Shown here in pieces: positions 1-12,249 of a DNA stretch of 64,000 nt. This DNA is from Gymnothorax reevesii (taxonomy: Eukaryota; Chordata; Actinopteri; Anguilliformes; Muraenidae), in the NCBI GenBank assembly GCA_029721435.1, contig CM056576.1, forward strand, positions 121,757,166 to 121,821,165, read 5' to 3'. The position numbers and the translations under genes were made by a program. Under the pieces are notes generated by a model, which was given only the letters and a program-made list of their open reading frames with translations, was not told the origin of the DNA and did not search any database. Every line of letters begins with the position of its first letter. Position 1 is the stretch's first letter.

Positions 1-762
1 AAAAAAATTTCATATCTTGATTGGTCAGGCCACAAGAAAGTTTTCCACTTTGCCTCAGTCCATCTCAAATGAGCTCGGGCCCAGAGAAAGCGGCAGGATT
101 TCTCAATCTTGTCTATGTATGGTTTCATATCGTTACATGGTTGATTTTCAACTTGCATTTCTGGATGCAGTGACAGACTGCGTTCACTGACAATAGATTT
201 TAGAAGTGCTCCTGTTCCCATGCATTGATTCTCACTGCAGAATTCAATCTGTTTTTAATGCATTGCTGTGTGAGGGCCTGAAGATCATGGCTTTTCTATA
301 TTGTTTTTCAGCCTTATCCTTTCCTGGCAGACAGATTTCTCTTGATTTGCAGATTTTTTCATGATACTATGTACTGTCAATGATGAAATCCCAAAATTCT
401 TTGCTGTTTACATTGAAAAACATTTTTATTAAATTTTTAAGAACAATTTTTAAGAACAAATCTTTCATTTTTTTGCCTTTATGCAGTCTTTCATAGAGTG
501 GTGAAGCCCATGGCCATCTTTACCTCTGAAATACTCAGACTCTATTAGATGTTCATTTTATGCCCAATCATGTTAATGACCTGTTGCTAATCAACGTAAT
601 TAGCTGTCACACGTTCCACCAGATGTACTTTTTAAGCATCATACAATTCCAGTGTTTTGTGACCCCTGTCCTAACCTTTTTCAAATGTGTTGTGAGCATC
701 AAATTCAAAATGAGCAAATATTTTTTTTAAAAAACAATACAATTTCTCAGTTTAAATATGAG
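1..762 (-). pseudogene. Tc1/mariner-like transposase remnant, cut by the window edge
   Basis: This is a decayed Tc1-like DNA transposon read on the minus strand. The same phrases occur in the same order as in the better copy at 21691-23259: the 'cactttgcctcagtccatct' block near 50, the GACAGACTG...TCACTGACA block near 170-200, and the terminal 'catcaaattcaaaatgagca' block near 697. The part equivalent to the N-terminal helix-turn-helix coding region lies near 340-430 (reverse complement) and has many substitutions and gaps, so no frame is open. The right terminal inverted repeat ends near 762 with AATTTCTCAGTTTAAA, which differs from the 21.7-kb copy and suggests a sister family. The C-terminal half lies before base 1. 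Family assignment is recognition from sequence; no alignment was run. Confidence 0.72.
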
Positions 763-1404
763 CCCTTAAGAACCATACTGAGCCATCCCACACTCTTAGT
801 GAAATTGAATTGAGGTAAAAACAGATCTATATTTCCTAAATGGGCCAACCCAATCTGCCCACATGGATTGTTAATACAAGCAAACATCTTCTCTGCCACT
901 GTGCAAATGCATAGTGGGCCGTCTCACAATTTCCCATAATTCTTTTTAAACACGGCAGCTAAGAATCTCACTGATGAGGAATTGCTTGCTATTATTGATG
1001 ATGATAGTGAAGTGGAAGATGACAGAGACCCAGTTTGTCCCAAATGAATCAGAAGATGATGGTTCCTCTTCAGCAGGAGGTAGGTTTCACTTTAAATGAA
1101 ACAGAAGAACATAACCTGCATAAGAAGTGCATATACATAATTTTACATATCTTGAGTTTGTAACATGCAGTGTTTTTCTTTGTTGCCAGTTACTCTAAAT
1201 GGCACAGGAGGCAAGGAAACTTTGAGTCATATTTTCTCAAAAGTACTCCAGTGTGGGTTGGCCCAGTAGGTTTCTTAGAGGCTCATATTTGACATGTTGA
1301 CTTTATACTGTTTTTGATTCTTCTTCTAACCTCTTCTTCTTCTTCTGCTTTTATATGAAGTACACAAAGCCAAAAATCTCAAAAGTCAGGTCCAGTGATA
1401 ATAT
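763..1404. other. Unique A+T-rich DNA, no gene seen
   Basis: No open frame above 60 codons, no terminal repeat and no recognised element. Only short runs such as TTCTTCTTC near 1320-1345 stand out. Confidence 0.5.
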
Positions 1405-2335
1405 TCAGGCAAGGGCAACGTCGAATGTTCTGTCCAGCTTGTTGTAGCCCCCAGTGAGACGCCTTAGGTAGCAGTCATTTACGGTGTGGTGACTTGTCTT
1501 ACCTTGGAGGACACAGTCACAGGCAGGGTTGTCAACCATCCCCCATTTGTGCAGATGGTATCCTGTTCTGGCCAGCAGGGTGCGCATGTGGCTCAGACTC
1601 TGGTACTGTTTGCATGGGAGTTCGAAACCGCTTGGCTTCACTGTGGGATATGATGGTGGTGTGGTCCCAGTTGGAGCTGGAAACTGCCCATGTCCTGCAC
1701 CATTTAGGCTTCACATCAAAGTTGTTCAAAGAATGAAAGGACAATCAGACAGGCTTGAAAGTTGTTAGATGCATGGATGGGAAGATTGAGGTTGGCATCA
1801 ATAGCATTCATGTCCTTCATCATTCTCTCCTTTCTGCATGTGCTGAGGGGAGTGACAGAGGACAGAGTGCCATAGAAGAGGTGTTGTTTTCAATGTCCAC
1901 GTAACCACCTACTTTGCAGAGCTCAGAGCTGTGTTGACTCGTTTGGCACGGTAGCTGTTAGCCTAAGTAGTTGAGCAGTACCCTGCAGTCAAGTAGACTA
2001 GGGCTAGACTTGCGGTGCGAACGGTGTTTGCTTTGGATGCACAACTGTTACTTGCAAGGTTCCTGATGATGTTCAACCTCAACTTCAGTTTTTCTTTCTA
2101 CATTCTTCAGGTGTTCATGGTAAGTGAGTGTGCAGTCAACCATGAACCTTAGGTACTTAGGATACCCCACGTTCCTCACCAGCTTACCGCAGAAGGACAC
2201 TTGGAGTTTAGCATTGGCAAGATGGTTACTAAGATGGCAAGCAGCAACCGTTGTCTTTTTGGGATTGGGGTGGAGTCTCTCGGAAGTTAAATGCTCCGCT
2301 GTGACATTCAGGTTTTGGGTCAGCACTTAGCCGAT
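1405..2335 (-). pseudogene. LINE (non-LTR retrotransposon) reverse transcriptase, C-terminal remnant
   Basis: Read on the minus strand from about 2335 to 1405, this carries the end of a LINE polyprotein. The upstream part (2326 to about 2050) contains the phrase NPKKTTVAACHLSN and then GYPKYLRFMVDCTLTYHEHL, which matches the post-palm and thumb region of jockey/CR1-type reverse transcriptases, where the family has a 'KYLG..LD..L.Y..H' block. The downstream part (1641 to 1405) has PSGFELPCKQ...RTLLARTGYHLHKWGM followed by DNPACDC and TSHHTVNDC, the usual C-terminal 'R.GHG..LHKWG' and Cys/His knuckle. The link between them (about 1750-2040) is only recognisable in pieces, with stops and frame changes. 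The catalytic FADD box, endonuclease domain and 3' tail are absent, so this is a 5'-truncated, decayed fragment. The clade is uncertain. Confidence 0.72.
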
Positions 2336-4690
2336 GTCTTCCAAGGAAGTTCCCGAACCGGCGGGGAGATACACTAGTCACTCCCTGTGGCGTCCGAGTT
2401 ATTTGGTTAGTAGGCCTATTTTATTTATTTATTTATTTATTGTTATTATTATTTAAGAGAATATTCGTGTTTTGGCCCAAAACGGAAGTTCTGGCCTGAT
2501 TTTTTGGGCCTGATCAAAGCTCTGCATCACAATTATTGGCCAGATCAAGAACAACCTGCAGGAGGTAACTATACAGTATCTCTGTCAAGGTCAGCAATAA
2601 AGAGAAGACTTTATCAGAATGTATATGCAAGGGTGACCAGAAGATTTTGAAAATAGAAAAACCAGATTTGAGCCAAAAAAAAAAAAAAAAATACGCAAAG
2701 CCTGGACAGCTTTAGAGCAACATCCCATGAACAGATGTAATGAAGATTAACATAGTCGTGCATTAGCTTACTTACTTTTGAGTCCATAAAATTGAAATAC
2801 TCATTATGAGAATTAAGAGTTTGTTTCCAAAACGCAATAAGTGCCAAAATTACAAAAACTGAGATCGAGTAATTGCCCTGCGCTTCGTACACACGGTGCA
2901 AAACCGCATCATTAGAAATGCATACTGTATGGTGTATTTTTTCATGTTCAAAGTTTGTGTTTCTAATGCAATAGGCCACAGCATAGAAAAAGCTGACTTA
3001 CTCAAAATGAGTAAAATGGATATATTGCATTTGAACCATAACTTCAAATGGTTGTAATTAGTGCAAGGTTCATACAGTTTTTTGACAGACCTCTAAAATG
3101 AAATCTGAACGTTAACTGTTTAAGCACATCTTGTTTTCCCATCCTTTATGGTGTTGTGCAAATGAAATGATGAAAATCATGTTACTATCCAAATTCCGGA
3201 GGACCACACAGCATGCTGGAAAACATAATGTGCAAGTTTATTGCAAATTAGAAAGGTCTAATAATTCTGTACACGGAACTGAAATGAATCATCTGAATGT
3301 GTTGCATCCATTGTTAGGCAGTGCAGTAGCTTTGAAAACCATCAAAGCTTGCTTATCGAGCTGAAAGACATGGTAATGCTTCCAGTATGCAGCTTGTTTG
3401 CTATAAACCCTGAAGTTCAAATGTGATTAAATTTATCACACTTGGACTAACTACTTGTGTTAAATACGGTCTCCAAACATCAATGCTATTTTTTAATTAT
3501 GCCAGGAATGCAGTATGCTGCTATTTCAAATCAAGGCCTGCACAGGTTTATCTACCCATTAGCAAAGTGTCAACCTGTTATATTCTAATCAAAAATGCAT
3601 TCAAATGCTCACAGAATTATATTTAATATATTCTGAAACATTTTGGCAGTGGAGTGAGCACAATTGAATATGCGAATCAGCAACTTTCAGAATAAATTGG
3701 CTTCATTTGTTACGGCTTTTTTAAGGTTTACTGGTGCAAATAAAACTTGTTTTAAAAGAAAATTGAATTGCAATTTCAACTTATTTTCCTCTCATTTTAA
3801 CGCAAGAAATACATTTTCTATCAGAAAATAGATTTGCCTGTGGCATTGCAAGGGAAGGAAGCACGCTCTGCTTCTCAAAGAAGTCAATTCACTTGAACTG
3901 ACATTTCAAAGAAGCAAAAATGTCCTTTGACATCCAGTAATTTTATCATTTATTCCAACACCAGACTGTGTTGCAGTATACTTACTGAACTTGCACTGCG
4001 TAAGCGTATACTTTGTGAACTTTGTGATGGAACTATCTCTTTACAAAGAAATAAAGACATTTTTCAGAAAAATTTTTTGAACCTGCTGAATGATGTTTTT
4101 TGCACTCAGTGAATTAGGATTCCCAGCTCATCAGATATTGAAATTCCTCACACCCGTGAATGTGAGTTTTGGTCCCTATCCGTTAGCATGGATCATGGTC
4201 ACGGCTCAAAAGAAATCCAGTTAATCAAAGAAATTTGATTCTTGATTTAGAACGTCAGATCTTTTGATTGAAATGGGACAAAACAAAACAAACAATAATC
4301 CTAAGGAGAAGTTCTCAAAGCAAGAAAAAAATCCTTTGTTATTGCTTGATAATGTACATTGTATATTTTATTTTTGTTTATTGAGATATGTGGCTCATGG
4401 CATAATACATTGTGTGTTATGTATGCCCAGGACAATGAAGCTTTCCCAAAAGAAGGGAAAAATATTTACCAAAGACCTCAGTCCCCTGAGTTGTGATAAA
4501 TGGCTGACAACAGAACTCCTTCTTTTGTATACTAGTCCATCTACTCAGGCTTATGTCAAAAAATGGTCAAGCACAGGTGAAGGTCATGGCACTTTATTGA
4601 ACTTATGACCAAAGGGAGTGGCATTCTTTCAACAGTATTAATATTCCAGCCACAGACAAATCTTCAAGGGCCTTCGACGTGGCAGAGATG
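2336..4690. other. Unique A+T-rich DNA with short simple repeats, no gene seen
   Basis: Contains a (TTTA)n tract near 2421-2445 and an A-run near 2677-2693. Open frames here (for example 121 codons on the minus strand at 2614-2979) are of low-complexity composition and resemble no family I know. No terminal inverted repeats were found. Confidence 0.45.
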
Positions 4691-4739
4691 TAAATGTGGT
4701 GTGTGGGAGTGGGGGTGGGGGTTAGCTCTGAAATATCCT

Positions 4740-5170
4740 GTTTGCAATTAAAAAGTTTGGATCTTCAGTGCTGCCCATTGCTGAGTTTCTGGTCTGGGTC
4801 CCCAAGGTCACACCACTAAAGCAATCAATTGCCGCAGCTATTAATTCTCCATTGGGTTCAGTCCGAATGCCTCACAGCCAATTAAAAAGTGGTTGATTGA
4901 ATCAGCCTCGGGACCCTACCGGGCAGGAAGTCCACAAATGAATTCAGCCTGGGGGAGAAGCATTAGGGTTAAATAAAAGGACTGAAATTACCAGAGCTCC
5001 ATTCTGTGCTGAAGAATAATGGCTCAAAACTGGCTCTGATATTGATGTAATTTAAATCTCCCACCTGACCTTTTCCTTCAAGGCCAGCTACCTCAATTTG
5101 TTGTTGTTCCTTTGGTGACCTTGTGGCTTTTGAGCCAAACATAACGCCGCCGCGTCAGCTAAGCATCAAT
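4740..5170. other. Candidate conserved non-coding (regulatory) block
   Basis: About 430 bases of balanced composition without open frame or repeat, dense in homeodomain-type and CCAAT-type words (AGCCAATTAAAAAGTGGTTG, AAGCAATCAATTG, GCTATTAATTCTCC, GATGTAATTTAAATC). The texture is that of vertebrate developmental enhancers in gene deserts. This is inference from texture; no cross-species alignment was possible. Confidence 0.28.
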
Positions 5171-5283
5171 GAGCTAGTCTTCTTCAACTTCTCAGCTGGA
5201 GTTGTAATCAAATAAGACCGAAATTTTGCTCAATATAATACATTTTTTGGCATATTGGTTACAAAAGGCATGCGCATATGCTT

Positions 5284-5353
5284 GCACGTGTGCATCCACA
5301 CGCACGCACAAACACGCACACGCACACACGCGCACGCACAAACACACACACAA
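5284..5353. repeat. (CA)n/(CGCA)n microsatellite
   Basis: Imperfect alternating purine-pyrimidine tract made of CACGCACGCA, CACACGCG and CACACACACA units. It produces artificial Cys/Val and Thr/His open frames on both strands. Such tracts can adopt Z-DNA and are length-polymorphic. Confidence 0.9.
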
Positions 5354-5935
5354 CTCAAAAAAAAATTGTTTGCATCCTGTTGTGGCTAATACAGGCGAAT
5401 AACACTCTTCACCATTCAACTGTCACAAATTTCAGAACAGAGCCAAGCGCACATCACTAGTTTATGCCAAAGTTGTCCTTCATCAACAAAGCAGAATGAA
5501 AACTCAAAGGACTTTCAGAGCTGGGGTGCTGTTCATGGACAGTTCATAGGTCAGGCATGAGCAATCAAGAATACGAAGATTTAGGGACTGCTCCGAGGTC
5601 ATGAACCAGGATGACAAGCTCAACGAACCAGGACACATTGGGCAGGTGCACACCTTCAAACTGGAGTACAGAATGAACAGCAACCACTCGCCCGAACTGC
5701 AGACTCTGGGATGACTTTCTCTGATAAATAGATTCTTAGTTTCTAGTGATTAATACACCGAAGATGGAAGACATTAGACAACAATCCAGCAAAGGGGAAA
5801 CAAAAACAAGGAGCTGAAATACACAAGACAATCAACAAAGTGGAAAATGCTTGAGAAATACGGGCAGTGAAAACAAGGAAGGAGGGGAATGGGATGAGAA
5901 AATAAGTAAATAATGAGAATCAACTAGAACGGGCA

Positions 5936-6467
5936 CTCGGTAGAGCGCATACCTTCGCCGACGCCACTGAATCCCTCGCCACATAACTCTGAGGACCAAT
6001 TTTTATTTTTTTAAATGATCGATGAATGACAAGAGTACGATATATTTTTTTTTACATCAATACGCCTTTAAGTTCTAAAGGTAATGACCCCCCTGACCTT
6101 TGACCCCCAACCGCTAAGAAGGGTATTGACCCCATTGTACCGTGTTTCACATCACAGGATCGGGTATATAATTCTGCACATTTTGGCGTTGGTTTCATGC
6201 CGATCGGATAAAAATTGACCGAGATATGGCCGAAAGTCGGTTTTGACCTTTTCGTGGCCTTGACCTTGACCTTTGACCCGATCACTCCCAAAATCTAATC
6301 GATTGATCCTCAGGTCATGCCAAATCAACCCACCAAATTTTATGAAATTCCGTATGTACTTTTTGAGTTATTTGATACACATACAGACAGACACACAAAC
6401 AAATAAATACACGGGGATCAAAACATTACCTTCGTCAGCGAAGTCGCTGGCGAAGGTAATAAACAAA
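5936..6467 (+). repeat. Dispersed SINE-like repeat with tRNA-like head and hairpin 3' end
   Basis: The left end GGCACTCGGTAGAGCGCATA resembles a tRNA D-arm with A box. Near 5965, CTGAATCCCT could be the decayed T-arm (B box). The body has repeated 'cctttgaccc' and 'accttgaccttgaccttt' phrases (6092-6272) and the phrase TACTTTTTGAGTTATTTGA, followed by an ACAGACAGACACACAAAC tail. The 3' end is an inverted repeat: ATTACCTTCG (6427-6436) pairs with CGAAGGTAAT (6452-6461). The copy at 60205-61160 shares the head, the 'ctttttgagttatttt' phrase, the CAAA-rich tail and the GCGAAGGTAA end in the same order. This kind of repeat is common in marine animals; I do not assign a database name. Confidence 0.6.
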
Positions 6468-9400
6468 AGAAAACTGAAACCAATGAGGACAGCTGAACTG
6501 CGGGGAAATACAATTAAGGAAACACACAGGACGCAATGCCAACGCTGGTTTATTTTATATGACTGAAAAACGGGAATGTTACACGATGTCACAGATGTTA
6601 CAAATGTTGTGCCAGGTTTGTTTTACCCTTTCTGTGCAGAAACTTGAGATTTTTTTGTATTTTAAAGTGTGCTGTTCATAGGGATATAGGCAGCCTTACC
6701 TATGTTTGAACCGCTTCCGCTGAAATGGGCCCCGTCCTTCAGGGGGGCCCCAGCTGCTAGGAAAGAATTAAAATCCTATAAGTTGACTGTATGAAAACAT
6801 GCAGAGGCGCACAGCCAGGAAAGGAAAACTGGGAAAATATTTGAGTCCAACAAAAAGGCAAATGTTTGGGATCCCCGACGGCCACTCAAATTGGCACATT
6901 TTGCAATGGATTATAAAAACCCCATTAAGCCTTCTCTGAAGGCATTGTACTGCACCCCCGGCCAGTCTCTTGAAATTTGAAATACCCCTAGACAGGGCCC
7001 CTTCTCTGAGTTGCGGCGAATGCGCAGGGTATATGGTTTGCGGTGCTTATAGTTACGGGTTTTCTCACTGAGCTGGAAAAGAAATGTAGTCATTATTCAT
7101 CGTCTACAAATGATGGCAGCAAAAGAGCAATGGTAGCTGATGCTTCGGGAATTCCGGAAATACAGTCGTTACTTTAGCCAATGTTGCTAACACCTCGGAC
7201 TTATCAGTTGGCATGTGAACAAGTAGAAAAGTAATTCGCTTGGTGCATTCCGGGGGTATATAATATTGTATATTACAATGAGCTATGATGTGTGCATTTT
7301 ATGGCATTATTTATCAATTGTTTGCGGTTTTTTACACATTAAATTATCCACGAACATTATGGAAATGTCTGAATTCGGGCCAGGCCACGGTCTGGTAACT
7401 TTGGGAACCGACCCAGTCAAAATAGTTTCTGATCGGTAAAATACGATGATAATTCGCAAAATTTAAGTGGCAACATTAAAGAACTCTTCTGCTTTCCTTT
7501 TATTGGTGTCTGATGAGTATTTGACGGAAATTAGGCACCTTGAAAACGGACGTAGGTTATGCTTTCATGTTCCAAGAAGTTATGGCTCTTAGGTAACCTG
7601 TGGCTACTCTATACCCAAGGAGTTTTGGGACATAACCTAACCAAAGCCAACGAGAGGTGAGTTTTCTGGGACAAGTCGGAGTTCAAGCATCTCTACGCAG
7701 AAACAGCAGGCAGAAAATGACCAGTGCGGACCTGTTTGATTTTCGCCTATCAGTGCATAACATTAACGTTACACACTGTGCATTTTAATATAACGTTAGC
7801 TACATGTACTTTGAGTGAAAAAACATGCTCAATAATTCACACGGCATTGTAATCGAATGAAAACTTTAAAACAGCAAACAAGGTGAAAATTGTCCAATTT
7901 TAATATACTTGGGGTCAGCAATAAACAAATGATAACTCCCCATTACTTTGCTTGATTTGCAATCAGAGAATTGAATGACTAATTCACTAAGACTAAATGG
8001 CAGAATGCCATGCCAATTTCAGTTTCCATGGCATTATTGCTTAGTGCATCGAACTTAAAATGCTAACGAGGCAGCATATTTGTTTATATTCATTTACAGG
8101 AAGTTAACAAAATGCGACTAACAAATATAAAAACGTTTCTTACGCCGTGTTCAATGCTTGGTCACTATGTTAACGATAATGTTTTCCTCCTTAAACACGT
8201 ACTATTTAATGCCATTCAAAAAAAAATTTTGGCGTGTATTTTCACTCTTTGTTCACAATCCAATAAACAAAAGATCAAGACAATATACAGAATTGCCGAA
8301 AGAGTTGAGATTTTTTCTAATTATTTATTAAGATTTCCATCCTTGCAGACTCAAATTAGCGTAAATGTAAATAAACCTTTTTGTCATTATCAGCTCTTAA
8401 TAATTACAGAATACATATACGGTGGGTCTTAATTGTTAGGTTGAAAAAGGGGGGAAAGTTGATCGATTGTCAATCAGGCATAGTGCGTGGAAACAGGTTT
8501 ACAAAATCCAGCGATAAAAGGTGAAGTCACTGCCTCCCCTGAACATATATCAATGGCAGTTCTTATAAATAATGCTGGCTTTCAAATTTAGCTAAATGTG
8601 CCGTGTTCACGGTCATTATGATCAAGGTAGATCACTGAAATCAAACACAAATATTGCGCGGGAATTTCGAATGTGACGTAGTTGGTACTTATGAATATAA
8701 ATAAAATTCATTATTATCCTACTATTCAATGAAGAGAACAGTTCAACTACCTGTCCATCTATCTGAATCTATTTTTTCTCCTCTTTGGGTTGGCAAATCA
8801 ATCTGAAACTATGAATGGGCATTTAGCATCGGCGAAGGCAGGCACTGATGTAGCCTATCTTTTCATTTTCCAAACATTTCTTTATGCGCAAATTTAACGA
8901 GTTGTCGAGCAAGTCTGCCCGGGTTTGGTCTAGTTTATTACTAGAGAGATGACACGACAGCAGTATTGAGTTCATAACAATTTTGTTAAGCAAGAAGTCC
9001 ACTAAAGTTTGTCGTCCACAGCTTTTACTGCTCTAAAAAAAAAAGAAATTCAGTGCATTTGAAATGATGTAAGTATTGAGCATAGCTTTACAAAATTTGA
9101 GCTGCTTTTGGGGTTGTGGGAGGCGAGAGGAGAACAGAATCAGATACACTGCAGTACACAAACTTCATCTTAATTTTATTTGCCAAAAACTTCCAGTATT
9201 TCCCTGCACCCTCACAAATCACAAATTATTTTTCATAAAACGTATACAAAATGTGTCATAAGTTCTGGGGGTTTAAAAAGTTCAAATTGACAATAAAAGT
9301 GAATAAGAAAAACAAAAGTATTACAATTCTGCAAGGGAAAATGTCAAAGTGTGGCTTAAGCACAGTGAAGAGTGTACAGAATGTGCTCTGGGCTCTTTTT

Positions 9401-9540
9401 CGTGAAATGATACAATTTTTTATGACAGATATACTCATACCCTTAAAATGGACTGCCTTTCAGACAATTCACAAAAGTAACAATTCAAACACATTATAGA
9501 AGGGAGGACAGGAATTTCACTTCAGGATACATTTAGAAGA
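6468..9540. other. Unique DNA, no gene or element recognised
   Basis: Scattered open frames (longest 106 codons, plus strand, 8112-8432) have no recognisable domain, no start context and no splice-like boundaries. A short G+C palindrome-like patch (GGGCCCC...GGGGCCCC) sits near 6729-6753. Short A runs occur near 8219 and 9036. Confidence 0.4.
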
Positions 9541-9599
9541 TAAGGACTGAAGAACATTTGCAATTATTTTACATACAGAGCATCCCTAAATGCAGAAAG

Positions 9600-10500
9600 G
9601 TTTTAGTGTCTAAAAGCATGTACCTTCCGTGAACTAAATCACCTCCCTTTCAAAGCCCTTTTAAATTTACAACATGCAATTCTCTGATCCAATCAGCTTT
9701 TAGAGCTGGTTAACCAGATGGCTTACTCAGTAATCATATTCCATATCCTTTTCTCCAATAAAAGGCACCCATTTGCCCATTGAAATCGCTAACGGTAGTG
9801 CTATCATCTGAGCCTTTGCCACCCCCACCGGTAGCGCTTTGCTCAAATGGAAGCAGCCCTTAATGGGGTACGAGCACATAAAACAGCTGTGTCATGCAAA
9901 GGCCAGAGACCTACAGCTTGTGAGAACTCCAGACCCTTCACCTCCTGGACATGAGGTGGATAATCAGGGCTACAGTGAATGTGTTTCTCCCACTTACTTT
10001 GGCCCCTGTGATCAATATAACCGCCCATTAAGGCTGCCCGTCCTCCTGTGGTAATTAGACACTCCACCAGAACACCAGTACCATTTCAGTAATTAGTCTG
10101 AAATGCACTCTAAGGCCTGAAATGAATTGCTAGTGGTCTGAAAAAAGTAGTAAGAAAAAAAAAAAAAACCTACTAAATCCCACAGACAGACCTGAATCTC
10201 AAACAACAATGTTTGCAAGTAATGCACTTTGAAATAAATATTGTAAACAAACTCTTCGCCCAACAAGCAAACAAGAATTGGTACTTCGCTTTCTGGCTAC
10301 TCTCATGTCATATCAAGCTCTCTTGCAACAAAATCTAAATAATTGACGAGCAAATTCTTACATGATTGCTTGTGACACACCTACTCTGGTAATTATTGCT
10401 TTGAGGCCATTTGCTAATGAAATTAATGCATTCGATGCCCCAACAAATTAGCATAACTCATACATAATGGCCCACATTCGAGACCTAATTGCAAAAGCTG
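9600..10500. other. Candidate conserved non-coding (regulatory) block
   Basis: About 900 bases without repeats, with many words typical of deeply conserved enhancers: CTGATCCAATCAGC, CTCAGTAATCATATTCC, GTGGTAATTAGACACTCC, TCAGTAATTAGTCTGAAATG, CTGGTAATTATTGCTTTGAG, GCTAATGAAATTAATGCATT. The frames seen on both strands at 9839-10067 overlap exactly in antisense and lack protein-like features, which argues against coding. Assignment is by texture only. Confidence 0.32.
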
Positions 10501-11890
10501 CATCAACAAATATCAAAAAAAAAAAAAATTAAATGGCGAAGGCATTGGACGGAAAGCTGCATTAAGGGAAGTGCTCCGAGTTGTCAACCTATAAAGGCTT
10601 TTCATTTTAACCACCCTTAAGTATGGAAATGCATTACAGAGCAACACCGGCAGCTTAGAATTGCTGAATGTAATTATGATTATTACTGTCATCGCTTATC
10701 TGAATGTGCATCTTTATAAAGCATTTTAAATACCACTAAAATAATTCTAGAGATGTTATTATCTTGATACATTACCCATCATGTTATTACTAATGCAATG
10801 CAGAGGAAGCATAAGACTATGTATATTCCAGCGCTGCTGAACCAAAAACGTGTCCGCAGGTATCCTCAGCGTTTTGGCCACTCACTGAAATGCTTTTCAA
10901 ATGATGGGTTCAACACTAACACTTTACTCGATGGACTCAGCCTCGGTAACAAGAGCTTCAAAAGGAATTTTTTTGAGTTTCAGCAGCTGTGACAACAAAG
11001 ACCGTTCCTCTGTCGTACAGTCGTGGCTCCCATGTGGAGCAGAGAAGTGGCGAAGCGCAGGGAAAAAAAAAATTTTCTCCGCACGCCTACTGCCCATTAT
11101 TTGCCCCGGGCTACCGCTGTAACAATAGCCCCAGATGACTCACGTTTACAGGGTACTGGCTCACATTATTGCGGTCAGGTGGAGGAATGTGGGAGTATTT
11201 TGTGCCGAGAGGTAAGTTTGGAGCTCAAATGGCTGGAGAACCACACGCCAGTGAGCAGACTGGATGTATCAGGGAGAATGGGTTCGCACACGCTGACACT
11301 TTCGAGGCTGAGCATTATGTGAGGTACAGTGCGGGTGAGCCGTTTCAAATCGACCGCGCGCACCTAGGGAGCAGTTGACTGTGACCACTGTCATGACCTC
11401 CATCTTGTGAAGATGCTTAGAATAATTGCATCTTAAACATTGTCACTGCACTTTCGCTATAAAAACCTTGCTGTAGAATATGAGACCGTTTAGAAAACCC
11501 AACACTAGCACGGTATGAATGCCCTATCCAGTCGTGTTAAATTATTCAGCCACAGTGGCCGGCAAAATGCGCAATTCCCTTTTTTATATTAAAGTCTCTC
11601 GTTAGCGGCTGTTCACTCAAACTGTCCACCTGAGGTAAATAGGACATTGCTGCTTAAATACTAGGATTCATATTTTTTCCGAGATATAGGGAATGTTCAT
11701 CGTTGGCATATAGGTCAACATGAATTCCATTTTGTACACTCTGAAGTACTAATGATAATACCCACCGGTATTCCTGTTACGTTTTTAAATGACTCTTAAA
11801 ACAGACCAGTGCCACTGTCTAGAGAGCAGATGCATTTGGTACTGTCACCTTCAAAAACTAAATCAAATTTAGCCAATGACAGGTATTGAA
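10501..11890. other. Unique DNA with a G+C-richer patch, no gene seen
   Basis: From about 10990 to 11390 the composition becomes richer in C and G (CGACCGCGCGCACC near 11352). It carries overlapping short open frames on both strands and a consensus-like splice donor GAGAGGTAAGT near 11208-11218. No matching acceptor or recognisable peptide was found, so no exon is called. The rest is A+T-rich and featureless. Confidence 0.35.
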
Positions 11891-12114
11891 TTCAGCTAGT
11901 ATCCAAAGTTCAAAACTAGCTGAACATTTTGGTTGTTTAGAACAAACAACCAAACATTCCACTGTTACGCGCAAACCAATGAGTTGCAAACCAAAAAGTC
12001 CATTTCACTTTGTGTAGGCTCTCACTGTATTTGATCACTGAACACCCTCATAATGTTGTTTCTGAATCGCCATGCAAACATTAAAAATCGCTTTGGTGTT
12101 ACAGGCAAACACCA
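11891..12114. repeat. Cluster of three short hairpins
   Basis: TTCAGCTAGT (11891-11900) pairs with ACTAGCTGAA (11915-11924). TTTGGTTGTTT (11928-11938) pairs with AAACAACCAAA (11944-11954). TTGGTGTT (12093-12100) pairs with AACACCAA (12107-12114). The first two are perfect and only three bases apart. Function unknown; they could be remnants of a foldback element. Confidence 0.55.
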
Positions 12115-12249
12115 ATAGCAGGTAGCGTTGACAGGTCTGCACAAGCAAGATGTCCCGGCCTGTTAAGAAATGAAACCCTTTGAATCCTCATTTCTGTCAC
12201 AAGTAGTTAGAAAACCAGCAGAAACGGAGAAACAAATAGCTGGATGCTC

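Noticed and set aside
5192..5460. Cys/Val-rich and Thr/His-rich frames on both strands
   Set aside because: Translation of the CA/CGCA microsatellite.
8112..8432. 106-codon plus-strand frame as a small gene
   Set aside because: A+T-driven composition (Ile/Lys/Asn/Phe), no domain, no supporting context.
11205..11220. Splice donor of a hidden exon (GAGAGGTAAGT)
   Set aside because: A consensus-like donor alone is common by chance; no acceptor, protein-like frame or codon signal lies upstream.
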